NCBI GenBank assembly: GCA_933228675.1
Contig: OW121743.1
Span: 115,183,781-115,247,780 of the forward strand
Origin: Stomorhina lunata
Lineage: Eukaryota > Arthropoda > Insecta > Diptera > Rhiniidae
Direction: 5' to 3'
Length of the DNA stretch: 64,000 bases
Within the stretch, counting starts at the first letter, position 1. Each line of letters starts with the position of its first letter. Shown here piece after piece: positions 23,963 to 38,095 of this stretch. The position numbers and the translations under genes are program-made. The notes under the pieces were generated by a model. It worked only from the letters and a program-made list of their open reading frames with translations, did no database searches and was not told where the DNA came from.

Positions 23963-25549
23963 TTTTTCTGTTGTAGTCAAGTTTTTGGAGCTCCTGTTTT
24001 GTCGATATCTCAGATGTTTATTTTGATGAAGTTTAATAGTGTCCTTCGCAGGGGATTATCTAAATCCTGATGCATTCTGTAATTTGTGGTAGATATAATT
24101 TAGCGTTTAAGCGATGGTGTTTTGAACGACAATGAAATGAAATTCAGGGTGGGACAATTCAGGAGCTCCACAAATCTGGTTTTATTTAGCAGACAGGCAC
24201 ACTGCATTTATCTTAATTTTGTGTCTGACTTTTGAACATTATGATAACATTTGAGAATGTATTATATATCAAATTATAGGTAATCTTCCTAGGAAGTACA
24301 AAAATGCAGCTGATTACATGATATCCATTCAAAACCTACATATGTATGTAAGTATCTCACATATCAACAAAAATTTAAATTTTTTAATTGCAATTGGGAG
24401 AAATCCGTTCACGTTTGATAATTGATTCCGTATAACTTCGCCTAAGGCAATCTCTTAGTAGCTAATAAGTGACAAATTATAATAGATACGATGATGACAT
24501 TTAGTATAAAGACGTTGTACAATATTGATATTCAGGACAATAGCGCCTAAAATAAACTTTCTAGAGGTACAACATTTGACAAAAGTATTTCTGATCTCTT
24601 GAAAAGTTCGATATTGAAAATGGGCGAGCTCTATTCACATTTAGTGAAATCTCCCACATAAACCAGACCGGGAATCGATTTAATGCTGATAAATTAAATC
24701 ATAATAAAATTGCACAAAGAACTAGAGCAAAACTTTCCAAACATCCATCGGACAGATCGAAAGAACTAAACATCCCAAATATTATTGATGAAGTGTTCAT
24801 TTTAATTAATTAACTAACTTCAAATTAATAAGTAAACTTTTCCGACAAAGCTGATAACCATCCATTCAAAAGCTATATATTTCACGTATGTATCTAAAAC
24901 TAAGAGTGTATACCCTATAATTTGAAGGCTTGTATACATTGACAATCATTGTTAAAGCTTTGACCTAAATCAGTCCGCTAACTTCAGAGTTTTACATAAC
25001 TAATCAAGAACTTTTACTAGTTGGATAATTCGTACGAATTAAAGTGCACAACCCTCACTGGGCACAGCGTTTTTGGGTTGCATGTCAGAATACTTAAACT
25101 TCATCAAATCGATGTGCTATTGCAAATGTAAGGGCATCTACATTTTGAAGCATCTTTTCTGCATGGTTTATCTGGTCTATCGAACTTTATTAAATGTTCG
25201 TAAAATATGTGTCTATTTTATTTCGAAGCTACTGGCTGGCTTAAATATGCATTCTCTACTTGTAGTCTAGTAATCATTATCTTTCACAAAGGGACCACTT
25301 TAGAACCCAAGTGAAGCTTCCCTAGACATCAGCCACCTGCCCAACCTAACCTTTGGGTGCATAACTATTCTAGATGAGGACGCCACCGAAAAGGTTTTCG
25401 TTTTCCGACTCTTAACTTTGAAGACTCTTTGCATATAATACTAGTATAACCAAATATTGCTACGAATTACATTAAGTACTTTTGGAACACCATTGGTGAA
25501 GGGTATCCAAGATTCGGCAAAGCCGAATATACCACTCTTACTTGTTATA

Positions 25550-27270
25550 GTAAATTTTTTAAAAATTTCTTATTTTTATAGGAAATTTTTTAAAAATTTC
25601 TTATTTTTATAGGAAATTTTTCAAAAATTTCTTATTTTTATAGGAAATTTTTCAAACATTTCTTATTTTTATAGGAAATTTTTCAAAAATTTCATAGAAA
25701 AATTTCTTGTTTTTAGAGGAATTTTTTCAAAAATTTTTTTAATTTTGTTGAAAAATTTTACAAAATTTTTAATTTTTATAATAATTTTTAAAAAATGTTC
25801 TTATTTTTATTGGAATTTTACAAATTTTAACAAAATTGTTTCTATTCAAAAAATACAAATTTTTTTTTAGGAAAATTTTTCTATAGAAAAAATTTTTAAA
25901 CGAAAATTTTTCTATAGAAAATATTTTTTTACGAAAATTTTTCTATAGAAAAAAAATTTTAACGACAATTTTTCTATAGAAAAAATTTTTTAACGACAAT
26001 TTTTCTATAGAAAAGAATTTTTAACGATAATCTTTCTATAGAAAAAATTTGTTAACGAAAAATTTTCTATAGAAAAAATTTTTTAACGAAAAAAAAAATT
26101 TCTTAACGAAAATTTTTCTATAGAAAAAATTTTTTAACGAAAATTTTTCTATAGAAAAAATTTTTTAACGAAAATTTTTCTATAGAAAAAATTTTTTAAC
26201 GAACATTTTTCTATAGAAAAAATTTTTTAACAAAAATTTCATAAAATTAGCAATTTCAAAAATTCCTAATTTTTATTGGAATTTTTTGAAAAGTTTATTT
26301 TTTGCAAAATTTCTTCTTTTTATAAAAAATTTTTCAAAAACATCTTATTTTAATAGGAAACTTTTCAAAAATTTCTTATTGATTTTAGTAAATTTTTCAA
26401 AATTTTTTTATTTTTTTAGGAAATTTTTTAAAAATTTCTTATTTGTAAAAAATTTATTATTTTTATACGAAAAAAATCATAAAATTAGAAATTTCAAAAA
26501 TTTCTAATTTTTATAGGAATTTTTTCAAAAGTATATTTTTTGCAAAAATTCCTTCTTTTTATAGAAAATTGTTCAAAAAAATTTTATTTTTATAGGAAAC
26601 TTTTCAAAAATTTCTTATTGTTTTTAGGAAATTTTTCAAAAATTTCTTATATTTATAGGAAATTTTTTAAAAATTTCTTATTTTTCAAAAAATTCTTATT
26701 TTTATAGGAAAGTTTTAAAAATTTCTTATTTTTATAAAAAAAAATACAAATTTTTATTAAAAAATTTGTATATAGAAAACCTTTCGTTACAAATTTTTTC
26801 TATAGAAAAATTTTCGTTAAAAAAATTGTCAACGAAAATGTTTCTTTAAAATTTTTTTTTAACGAAAAGTTTTCTATACAAGCAATTTTTTAACGAAAAT
26901 TTTATTATAGAAAAAAATTTTTAACGAAAATTTTTCTATAGAAAAAATATGTTAACGAAAAAAGTTTTTTAAAAAATTTTTTCTATAGAAAAATTTTCAT
27001 TAAAAAATTGTTTCTACAGAAAAATTTTCGTTAAAAAATCTTTTCTATAGAAAAGTTTTCGTTAAAAAATCTTTTCTATAGAAAATTTTCGTTTGTTTAT
27101 TTTACTATAGAAATTTTTCGTTAATACTTTTTTATGTAAAGAAAAATTTTCGTTAAACATTATTTTATAGAAGTTTTCGTTAAAATTTTTTTTTTTATAT
27201 TTTTGACGTTATGTAAAATTTTTCAAAATTCAACATGTTTCTTATATAAAAATTTTAAATTTCAATTTTT
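25550..27270. repeat. 31-bp AT satellites, right part of split array plus AACGAAAA subfamily
   Basis: Resumes the CTTATTTTTATAGG unit, then changes at about 25870 to TTTTTTAACGAAAATTTTTC units (31 bp) and back, with an orientation switch near 26960 where TTTTCGTTAAAAAAT units read in reverse. Units are diverged compared with the arrays at 35.7-42.4 kb. Confidence 0.9.
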
Positions 27271-28639
27271 TTTTCGAAGACCTTTTTAGTTGGCCCTCGT
27301 TTTACAACCTAAGACATTTTTTGTCCATATTTGCATGAAAAGATAAACAACATTCATTCATTGCTTTCTAATATTTAGTTGTTCAGAGTAAATGCTGCCT
27401 GATGCTGGTTGTTGTTGTTGTTGCTATTGTTGTCATTGTCGCCGTCAAACATTGCCATCAGCACCAGCATAATAGCAACAACATCTACATAAAAGCACCA
27501 AAACAAGTTAAAAAGACCAAAACAAAACAACTTTAGAAAAAAATTGTGGAGACGAAGAAAAAACTTACAGATTCACTTTCACTGGTTGTGGAGGAGCACG
27601 CGCTTTTTTCAAAAATTTTCGTATTGAAACTGATGGCTCTCTCAAAGAAAAGTAAAGCATTTAAGAAAAAAAAAAAGTTTATAGTAAAATAATAAAACTT
27701 TATTGTATAGATCCAATGCTATAGAGTCTGTAACGATCATGTTGATGATAGTTAATGATACACGATAACGATCATAATGATGTTGTTAAGAGGAGCTACC
27801 AATCAATAATTGTAATGATAAAATAAAACAAAGAGGATGACTATAATAACCCAAAGTTTTTAGGTGAAATTTGTTTTAAAATCAATATTTTTCTTAGATA
27901 TTTTTTGTTATTTTTTGAGATTGATATTGAAATAATAACGGTAATTGGAATTTGTGACCTTTTTAAAAGTTTTTGAAATCATTAAAAAAATTTAACAAAA
28001 AAAAAAATAGTTTTGTAATATTTGTTTTTCTGTTTTTCATTAAATCCAAATGATGATAGACATTTTTGAAAATTTCTCAACTTTAAGAGCCTGCAGTGAC
28101 AAGTGGCCAAAAATGCATTAAAGAAACAAGTTTTGAATTGGTCAAATCTGCTTAATGTTAAATAATGGTGTTAAAAATTTCTTGAGACTATTTGTTTGTG
28201 GTTAAAGTCATGACAATTGCAGTCATAAAAATGAAAATAAATAAATGGCTTAAAGGAGTAGTGCATTTTAAATGTACTTATTTGTGGTTTTTGAAAGCCT
28301 CGAAGGGTTAATTTGTTAATTAATGGTCAATTTTGTTTTGTTTTGGTAATAATAACCGAACATTTTTGTAAAAATTAGGAGTCTTTTTATATATTTAATG
28401 CTGTTATAAGGAATTAAGTGAAAATTTATTCCATGACAAATTTAATTAAAACAAAATATTGAAAGTGGATTTTTTAAATAAATTAATTTGATTAATTGTC
28501 AATATTAGCCATTTTTTATTTTGAAAAAATAATTTAATATTTTAATAAAATTTTGGAGAAAGTTTTTAAAATTTGTGGCAATAGGGAAAATGTACTTAAG
28601 TCTGATTTTTTGGTTTTTGAAGAAAATTTTTAAAAAATT
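27271..28639. other. Unique intronic sequence with GTT/CAA runs
   Basis: A (GTT)n run at about 27407-27440 is followed by a complementary AACAACA run near 27475-27485, a potential hairpin. Rest is AT-rich unique DNA. Confidence 0.4.
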
Positions 28640-30240
28640 CGTCCTACTCCGATAAAAATAAGATTTTTTCAAATTTACCAATCAAAATAATATAAAAATG
28701 AGAAATTTTTGAAAAATTTCCTATAAAAATGAGAAATTTTAAAAAAAATTTCTTTTAAAAATGAGAATTTTCGAAAAACTTTTCATAAAAAATAAGAAAT
28801 TTTTTAAAAATTTCCTTTAAAAATCAAAAAAAAAATGAATAATTTTCTATAAAAATGAGAAATATTTTAAAAATTTCTTATAAAAATAAAAAACTTTTGA
28901 AAACTTTTCTATAAAAATATAAAATTTTTGAAAAATTTCCTATCAAAATAAGAAATGTCTGAAAAATTTACTGCAAAAATAGGAAATTTTTGAAAAACTT
29001 ACTATTAAAATAAGAAATTTTTGAAAAACTTACTATTAAAATAAGAAATTTTTGAAAAATTTCCTATAAAAATAAGGAACTTTTGAAAAATTTCCTATAA
29101 TAAAATAAGAAATATTTAAAAATTTCTTATAAACATAAACAAATTTTTAAAAATTTCCTAAAAAAATAAGACATTTTGGAAAAATTTTCTTATAAAAATA
29201 AGAAATTTTTTAAAAATTCCTATAAAAATAAGATATTTTTGAAAAATTTCCTATAAAAATAAGAAATTTTTGAATAACTTCCTAAGAAAATAAGAAATTT
29301 TTGAAAAATTCCCTATAAAAATAAGAAATTTTTGAAAAATTTCCTATAAAAATAAGAAATTTTTGAAAAATTTCCTATAAAAATAAGAAATTTTTAAAAA
29401 ATTTCCTATAAAAATAAGAAATTGTTGAAAAATTTCCTATAAAAATAAGAAATTTTTGAAAAATTTCCTATAAAAATAAGAAATTTTTAAAAAATTTCCT
29501 ATAAAAATAAGAAATTTTTGTAAAATTTCCTATAAAAAAAGAAAATGTTCTTATAAAAAATAGTCAATTTTTGAAAAATGTCTTATAAAAATAGTAAATT
29601 TTTGAAAAGTTCGTATAAAAATAGTAAATTTTTGAAAAATTTCCTATAAAAATAGTGAATTTTTGAAAAATTTCCTATAAAAATAGTAAATTTTTGAAAA
29701 ATTTCCTATAAAAATAGTAAATTTTTGAAAAATTTCCTATAAAAATAGTACATTTTTGAAAAATTTCCTATAAAGATAGGAAATTTTTGAAAAATTTCCT
29801 ATAAAAATAGTAAATTTTTGAAAAATTTCCTACAAAAATAGTAAATTTTTGAAAAATTTCCTAAAAAAATAGTAAATTTTTGAAAAATTTCATATAAAAA
29901 TAGTAAATTTTTGAAAATTTTCCTATAAAAATTGTAAATTTTTGAAAAATTTCCTATAAAAATAGGAAATTTTTAAAAAATTCCTATAAAAATAAGAAAT
30001 TTTTGAAAATTTTCTTATAAAAATAAGAAATTTTTAAAAAATTTCCTATAAAAATAAGAAATTTTTAAAAAATTTCCTATAAAAAAAGAAAATGTTCCTA
30101 TAAAAAATAGTCAATTTTTGAAAAATTTCTTATAAAAATAGTAAATTTTTGAAAAGTTCGTATAAAAATAGTAAATTTTTAAAACATTTTTTTTTAATTT
30201 TTTAACTTTTGAAAAATTTGCTGTAAAATTAGTAAATTTT
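28640..30240. repeat. 31-bp AT satellite, reverse orientation
   Basis: The unit joining TAAGAAATTTTTGAAAAATT to TCCTATAAAAA is the reverse complement of the 22.3 kb and 35.7 kb units. A TAGTAAATTT variant dominates 29560-29940. A stretch at 29500-29620 (AAGAAAATGTTC, ATAGTCAATTTTTG, AAGTTCG) is repeated at 30050-30180, a duplication about 0.55 kb apart. Confidence 0.95.
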
Positions 30241-31889
30241 TCCACCTTTTGTTAAAATAATAGGGTAAGTATATCTGTGTTAAAGAATGTGTTATAAATT
30301 TTAATGACAAAATTGCCACATAACGATAAAATCCTGTTGCAGATAATTTACTGTAAGTGTTACTGTAAGGTATTTTCTATTAAAATTGAACTAAATAACT
30401 AAACGTTGCAATTATATTGCAGAAAATGTTGTAAATTAAAGATTTTAATGCAATGTTAGGGTATAGAGTTAAATTAGTAATGGTACTTACTAGAGGTCTG
30501 CCTTAAAACATTAAGAACTGTTGTCATATACGCCCTTTATATGCCCTTCCTAGTGGTGTTGTCAACATTATAAGTGTAATTTCATTTGTAATTTTAGTAT
30601 TTAGGGGAATGCGGATGTCAAAATATCGAAAATACTTAGGAGAATTTTATTTTTATGTATGAAAACCGGTTAGATAGTTTTCGAGTTATCAATCAAAATC
30701 AAGAAGTTTATATAAAGCGAACTAAGGGTGGGGTTCCTGAATTTATTAAAACAGCCCTCGTATATAATTGCATTATTACTTAGGTTACGTTGAGCTGTCA
30801 ATGTAAAATAAGCAGTGAGTACTACACCTTATTTTCTGCAATTTTTTCTTGCCACGATACAAATAAAAAGAAAAAAATCTAAGAAAAACTATTGACTTTT
30901 CATATTGGTATTTGTGTAGCTTTTTTTTTTCTTGTAAAACTAAAATAACAATGTTTTGGCTTAATGCCAACTTAAAAGAACAGGTTAGTTATTTATCTAC
31001 TGCTAAGACTAAATATTTTATGTTAAATACAAACCTGACAGACGGACAGACTTACATACAGACAGAAGGACGGACGGACACAAACTAGTAGAGATACAAG
31101 AAAATTAAATATGAATTTTTTCTTCAAACAAAATGTTATTGTGTAAAAATCAAAGAAATTAAAAAAGGCAACAAAATTAAAATAAGAAAAATAACTTAGA
31201 AAAACTTTGAACAATATTGGGAATATTTTTGTTGCTTTTTTGGTTTTTCTTAACAAAATTTATAAAATACCTAAAAGTACTTGTAAAAATGTTGGTAAAT
31301 TGTCTGGAATTTTTAACCAAAAACAACAATAAGGTAATGTTGCATAAAAGTTTTTCAAAAATAGAAACTGAAAAAAGTTTGAATACAATTTTGAAATTTT
31401 GAATATAAAAATAAATAAATTTGTTTTTTTGAATGAAAAATCTCATACTTATCATTAATGGACCAACATTTAATTTAAGACTTAAGCCATTTTAAATTTG
31501 AAAACATTCCCATGATTAGCATTACAAGCTCTAAAGCCGGCATTTCCTTCAAATACTTAATGAGTATAGGAAAATGTTTGAATAGTTTTTTTTTGTCCGT
31601 GTAAACAATTAATAAAATATAATTATCTGCATAAAAGATTAAAAAAAAATGGTTTAAATTTTTAATTAATTCGAACTTGAAGTTAATGCATTTTTTCTTG
31701 GTTTTTAAACTGAAAATTAACCATTAACAATATTTTTTTGTTGAACTTAATCACAAATGGATTTCTAACAGGTCACGAGGTCATTTTTGAAATCTTAAGT
31801 CGTCTTTGGACAACTAAAATGCACAATCATCAAGTCTGAAAATTTAAAGATTTATTTTAATTTTTGTTTTTCAAAAGACCCTTCAAACC
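30241..31889. other. Unique intronic sequence
   Basis: AT-rich DNA with a GACA/GACG tract at about 31035-31080, the complement of (GTCY)n, suggesting a decayed mini-me-like insertion. The several overlapping open frames on both strands around 31000-31450 are Phe/Lys/Asn-rich shadows of AT bias. Confidence 0.4.
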
Positions 31890-34200
31890 TTCATTTTCGT
31901 ATAAAAATAAGAAATTTTTGAAAAATTTGCTATAAAAATAAGGAATTTAAAAAAATTGCTATAAAAATAAGAAATTTTTCAACAAAATTTTCTATAAAAA
32001 TAAGAAATTTTTGAAAAATTTCCTATAAAAATAAGAAATTTTTGAAAAATTTCCTATAAAAATAAGAAATTTTTGAAAAATTTTCTATAAAAATAAGAAA
32101 TTTTTGAAAACTTTCCTATAAAAACAAGAAATTGTTCAAAATTTTTCTATAAAATTAAAAACTTTTGAAAAATTTCCAATAAAAATAAGAAATTCTTGAA
32201 AAATTTCCTATAAAAATAAGAAATTTTTGAAAAATTTCAAATAAAAATAAGAAATGTTTGAAAAATTTCCTATAAAAATAAGAAATTTTTGAAAAATTTC
32301 CTATAAAAATAAGAAATTTTTAAAAATTTCCTTAAAAATAAGAAATTTTTTTTTAAATTTCCTATAAAAATAAGAAATTTTTGAAAAATTTCCTAAAAAA
32401 TAAGAAATTTTTGAAAAATTTCCTAAAAAATAAGAAATTTTTGAAAAATTTCCTAAAAAATAAGAAATTTTTGAAAAATTTCCTATAAAAATAAGAAATT
32501 TTTTAAAAATTTCAAATAAAAATAATAAATTTTTGAAAAATTTCCTATAAAAATAAGAAATTTTTGAAAAATTTCAAATAAAAATAAGAAATTTTTGAAA
32601 AATTTCCTATAAAAATAAGAAATTTTTGAAAAATTTCCTATAAAAATAAGAAATTTTTTAAAAATTTCCTATAAAAATAAGAAATTTTTTAAAAAATTTC
32701 CTATAAAAATAAGACATTTTTTAAAAATTCCCTATAAAAATAAGAAATTTTTTAAAAATTTCCTATTAAAATAAGAAATTTTTTAAAAATTTTGTATAAA
32801 AATAAGAAATTTTTGAAAAATTTCCTATAAAAATAAGAAATTTTTGAAAAATTTCCTATAAAAATAAGAAATTTTTGAAAAATTTCCTATAAAAATAAGA
32901 AATTTTTGAAAAATTTCCTATAAAAATAAGAAATTTTTGAAAAATTTCCTATAAAAATAAGAAATTTTTGAAAAATTTCTTATAAAAATAAGAAATTTTT
33001 GAAAAATTTCCTATAAAAATAAGAAATTTTTTAAAAATTTCCTATTAAAATAAGAAATTTTTTAAAAATTTCCTATAAAAATAAGAAATTTTTTAAAAAT
33101 TTCCAATAAAAATAAGAAATTCTTGAAAATTTTCCTGTAAAAATAAGACATTTTTGAAAACTTTCCTGTAAAAATAAGAAGTTTTTGAAAAATTTCCTAT
33201 AAAAATAAGATTTCTTTTAATTTTCTTTAAAAATAAGAAATTTTTGAAAAATTTCCTATAAAAATAGTAAATCTTTTGAAAAATTTCCTATAAAAATAAA
33301 AAAAATTAATTTTATTTCCTTGTAAAAATTTCCTATAAAAATAAGAAATTTTTGAAAAATTTCCTATAAAAATAAGAAATTTTTGAAAAATTTCCTATAA
33401 AAATAAGAAATTTTTGAAAAATTTCCTATAAAAATAAGAAATTTTTGAAAAATTTCCTATAAAAATAAGAAATTTTTGAAAAATTTCCTATAAAAATAAG
33501 AAATTTTTGAAAAATTTCCTATAAAAATAAGAAATTTTTGAAAATTTTCCTATAAAAATAGGAAATTTTTGAAAATTTTCCTATAAAAATAAGAAATTTT
33601 TGAAAAATTTTCTATAAAAATAAGAAATTTTTGAAAACTTTCCTATAAAAATAAGAAATTGTTCAAAATTTTTCTAGAAAATTAAAAACTTTTGAAAAAT
33701 TTCCAATAAAAATAAGAAATTCTTGAAAAATTTCCTGTAAAAATAAGATATTTTTGAAAACTCTCCTGTAAAAATAAGAAGTTTTTGACAAATTTCCTAT
33801 AAAAATAAGATTTCTTCTTATTTTCTATAAAACAAGAAATTTTTGAAAAATTTCCTATAAAATAAGAAATCTTTTGAAAAATTTCTATAAAAATAAAAAA
33901 ATGTAATTTCTTTGTAAAAATTTCCTATAAAAACAAGACATTTTTGAGAAATTTCCTATACAAATAAGCATATTTTGTAAAATTTCCTATAAACATAAGA
34001 AATTTTTAATTAAAATTCCTTATAAAAATTTCCTATAAAAACAAGAAATTTTTGAAAAATTTCCTATAAAAATAAGAATTTTTTAAAAATTTCCAATAAA
34101 AATAAAAATTTTTTGAAAAATTTCCTATAAAAATACCTTTTTGAAAAAAATCCTATAAAAATAGTAAAATTAGGGAAAATTTTCAATATATAGAAATTTT
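31890..34200. repeat. 31-bp AT satellite, reverse orientation
   Basis: Same unit and orientation as 28.6-30.2 kb. Near-invariant runs at 32815-33000 and 33340-33530. A block with AAATTGTTCAAAATTTTTC and AAATTCTTGAAAA at 32120-32210 recurs at 33650-33740, a long duplication about 1.5 kb apart. Confidence 0.95.
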
Positions 34201-35704
34201 TTGTAAATATATTGACGAATTGTTTTTTCTTTGAAAATGTTTTTCTAAGCACTGTGCGGCCAATAATCAATCAATTTAACAAATAAACAAAATTTATTAT
34301 CGAAAGTTTCTTTTGTTTTGCTATAAATTTTAGAGAATATTGTCTTTGTTGTTGGAATAAGAGCAAGCATGCAATCATAGCTAAATGTGTGAGTGTGTGT
34401 GTGTGTGTGTGAAATTGAATTTGATCAAAACCAAAATCAATGCATAAAAACAAGTTTGTGTCTTAAGTCTTTTGTTTGTTCCATCAAATTTTATTGAAAT
34501 AGATGATTATTTTGTTTGCAATTCTTTTATTGTATGTTTATACTTAAAAATATTTCTATTCAAAAATGTTTAAACAATAAAAATAAATCGTTTGAATAGC
34601 TTAATAATCATTAGATGTTTTGTGTGCAGCTTCTTCAATGACGTTTTTCCTTATTAATAATTTTTATAAAACATTGATTTTATTTCCTATTTAAAAAAAG
34701 TTTATGAAAAAAATGCTTCAATGAGAAAGTAGGCCATTTGTGAAGAAGCAAAAATACTATGATGATACGTTCAATGCTTATCAATTGACTGAGTTTATTT
34801 CAGTTTCTTTTCTTCAATTTTCTTTCTTTTGAAAAATTTATTAAATTTGTTTTCATAGTCTAAAGTGACTAATTGTTTGTTTATTTAATTAATCAAATTG
34901 CTATAATTAAAAGTTTTACCTACAATTTCATGATGACACTATTTTTTTATTAAAATTAATTTATAGTTTTTCTTAATATAAACAAAAAAATCAAGGTTTT
35001 TATTAATAAACTACCACACACTGCACTTTTTTTGTCATAGTCATATTTGTACTCGTTAAGTACATGTAGGCGCTTTTAAGTTTCATGAATTTAAATTTAA
35101 AGTTCTGTGACTACGACAATAAAAAAACCCGGTCAATTTATTTGTGAGTGAGTCTTATAAATTTAAATGTTAATCATGAAATTAGTATGTGAGAATTTTA
35201 ACTTTTGGTTTTCTAAGAAGTCTTAGTTTATTTCTGTTACTTTCATATAAATCACTATTTTCTTTCTGTTTTGTGTGATTTAACTTTCTCTTTTATTAAT
35301 AATTTTTTTACATTTTGGTTAAAGTCATTTGGTTTTCGAGTAAAGACATGTTTTACATTTTAAAGCTAAAATTAACTTTTTTAAACATTTTTGTTAACTT
35401 AGCAATCTGACTTAAGATACACCCTTTTTTAAAAAATTTTAACATTTTATTACTTTTCTGTAGGCAAATGTGTTTGGCGTATGAATGTGAGTGTTGGTAT
35501 GTAAATTTGTTTAACCCAGTTTAAATTAAACCATAGAATTTCCAGGTCGCTTGATTAAAAAGTGTGTGTTTGAAGACTCTCAATTTTACTTTTATGCTAA
35601 TTGATATATCAATAACTTAGGCTTGTTTATTTGCATTATAATATCAAGTCAATAGTTTGTTCAAAGAATCCAAAGTGCAGTTAATAACTTATTTGCAAAA
35701 TCAC
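34201..35704. other. Unique intronic sequence with (GT)n
   Basis: A (GT)n microsatellite lies at about 34384-34412. Otherwise AT-rich unique DNA with no supported coding or transposon signal. Confidence 0.45.
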
Positions 35705-38095
35705 TTTTGCTATCAAAATTTTTCTATTTTCATAGGAAATTTTAAAAAAACAATTTTTAGTTTTATCAAAAATTTTTAAACAAATATCTATTTTTATAGA
35801 AAATTTTTCAAAAATTTGCTATTTTTGTAGGAAACTTTTCAAAAATTTGCTATTTTTGTAGGAAATTTTTCAAAAATTTACTATTTTTGTAGGAAACTTT
35901 TCAAAAATTTACTATTTTTGTAGGAAATTTTTCAAAAATTTACTATTTTTGTAGGAAAATTTTCAAAAATTTACTATTTTTATAGGAAATTTTTCAAAAA
36001 TTTACTATTTTTATAGGAAATTTTTCAAAAATTTACTATTTTTATAGGAAAATTTTCAAAAATTTACTATTTTTATAGGAAATTTTTCAAAAATTTACTA
36101 TTTTTATAGAAAATTTTTCAAAAATTTACTATTTTTATAGGAAATTTTTCAAAAATTTACTATTTTTATAGGAAATTTTTCAAAAATTTACTATTTTTAT
36201 AGGAAATTTTTCAAAAATTTACTATTTTTATAGGAAATTTTTCAAAAATTTACTATTTTTATAGGAAATTTTTCAAAAATTTACTATTTTTATAGGAAAT
36301 TTTTCAAAAATTTACCATTTTTATAGGAAATTTTTCAAAAATTTACTATTTTTATAGGAAATTTTTCAAAAATTTACTATTTTTATAGGAAATTTTTCAA
36401 AAATTTACTATTTTTATAGGAAAATTTTCAAAAATTTACTATTTTTATAGGAAATTTTTCAAAAATTTACTATTTTTATAGAAAATTTTTCAAAAATTTA
36501 CTATTTTTATAGGAAATTTTTCAAAAATTTACTATTTTTATAGGAAATTTTTCAAAAATTTACTATTTTTATAGGAAATTTTTCAAAAATTTACTATTTT
36601 TATAGGAAATTTTTCAAAAATTTACTATTTTTATAGGAAATTTTTCAAAAATTTACTATTTTTATAGGAAATTTTTCAAAAATTTACCATTTTTATAGGA
36701 AATTTTTCAAAAATTTACCATTTTTATAGGAAATTTTTCAAAAATTTACTATTTTTATAGGAAGTTTTTCAAAAATTTACTATTTTTATAGGAAGTTTTT
36801 CAAAAATTTACTATTTTTATAGGAAGTTTTTCAAAAATTTACTATTTTTATAGGAAATTTTTCAAAAATTTACTATTTTTATAGGAAATTTTTCAAAAAT
36901 TTACTATTTTTGTAGGAAATTTTTCAAAAATTTACTATTTTTGTAGGAAACTTTTCAAAAATTTACTATTTTTGTGAGAAACTTTTCAAAAATTTACTAT
37001 TTTTAAAGGAAGTTTTTCAAAAATTTACTATTTTTATAAGAAATTTTTCAAAAATTTACTATTTTTATAAGAAATTTTTCAAAAATTTACTATTTTTATA
37101 GGAAATTTTTCAAAAATTTACTATTTTTATAGGAAATTTTTCAAAAATTTACTATTTTTATAGGAAATTTTTCAAAAATTTCCTATTTTTATAGGAAATT
37201 TTTCAAAAATTTACTATTTTTATAGGAAATTTTTCAAAAATTTACTATTTTTATAGGAAATTTTTCAAAAATTTACTATTTTTATAGGAAATTTTTCAAA
37301 AATTTACTATTTTTATAGGAAATTTTTCAAAAATTTATATTTTTATAGGAAATTTTTCAAAAATGTATATTTTTATAGGAAATTTTTCAAAAATTTATAA
37401 TTTTAATAGAAAATATTTCAAGAATTTACTATTTTTATAGGAAATTTTTTAAGAATTTATTATTTCTAAGGAAATTTTTCAAAAATTTTTTATTTCTATG
37501 GGAAGTTTTTCAAAAATTTCTTATTTTAATAGGAATTTTTACAAAAATTTCTAATTTTTATAGAAAATTTTTCAAAAATTTCTTATTTTTATAGGAAATT
37601 TTTCAAAAATTTCTTATTATAAAAATAAAAAATTTATAGGAAATTTCTTATTTTTATAGGATTTTTTTCAAAAATTTCTTAGTTTTATAGGAATTTTTTC
37701 AAAAATTTCTTATTATAATAATAAAAAACTTTTAGGAAATTTTTTAAAGATTTCCTATTTTTATAGAAAATTTTTCAAAAATTTCTTTTTCAAAAGTTTC
37801 TTATTTTTGAAAAAAAAGTTTCTTATTTTTTTAGGAATTTTTTTAAAAATTTCTTATTTTTATAGGAAATTTTTGAAAAATTTCTTATTTTTATAGGAAA
37901 TTTTTGAAAAATTTCTTATTTTTATAGGAAATTTAAAAAAAAAAATTATTTTTATAGGAAATTTTTCAAAAATTTACTATTTTTATAAGAAAATCTTTCA
38001 AAAATTTACTATTTTTGTAGGAAAATTTTCAAAAATTTACTGTTTTTATAGAAAAATTTTCAAGAATTTCCTATTTTTATAGAAAAATTAACTTT
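35705..38095. repeat. 31-bp AT satellite, forward orientation
   Basis: Units join TTTACTATTTTTATAGGAAA to TTTTTCAAAAA. The centre (35960-36900) is nearly invariant over about thirty units, with rare TTTACCATTT and GGAAGTTTTT variants arranged in clusters. Edges decay, as in a satellite homogenised from the middle. Confidence 0.95.

Larger units (their letters stand above)
22914..25549 (+). mobile_element. Compound mini-me/Helentron-like element nested in satellite
   Basis: Begins TATACCCTTCACCAATAGGT with its terminal hairpin, then a (GTCY)n tract (23045-23098), and ends ...GAATATACCACTCTTACTTGTT, the reverse complement of the AACAAGTAAGA start seen elsewhere. It holds three direct copies of a block with TCAGATTTTAGGAAATT and ATCGGTCCATAAACAA (about 23145, 23330, 23537), an inverted copy (23695-23790) and a second (GTCY)n tract (23865-23960). 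The interior at 24130-25500 is not repetitive here and could be captured sequence. No replicase frame is visible. Confidence 0.6.
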
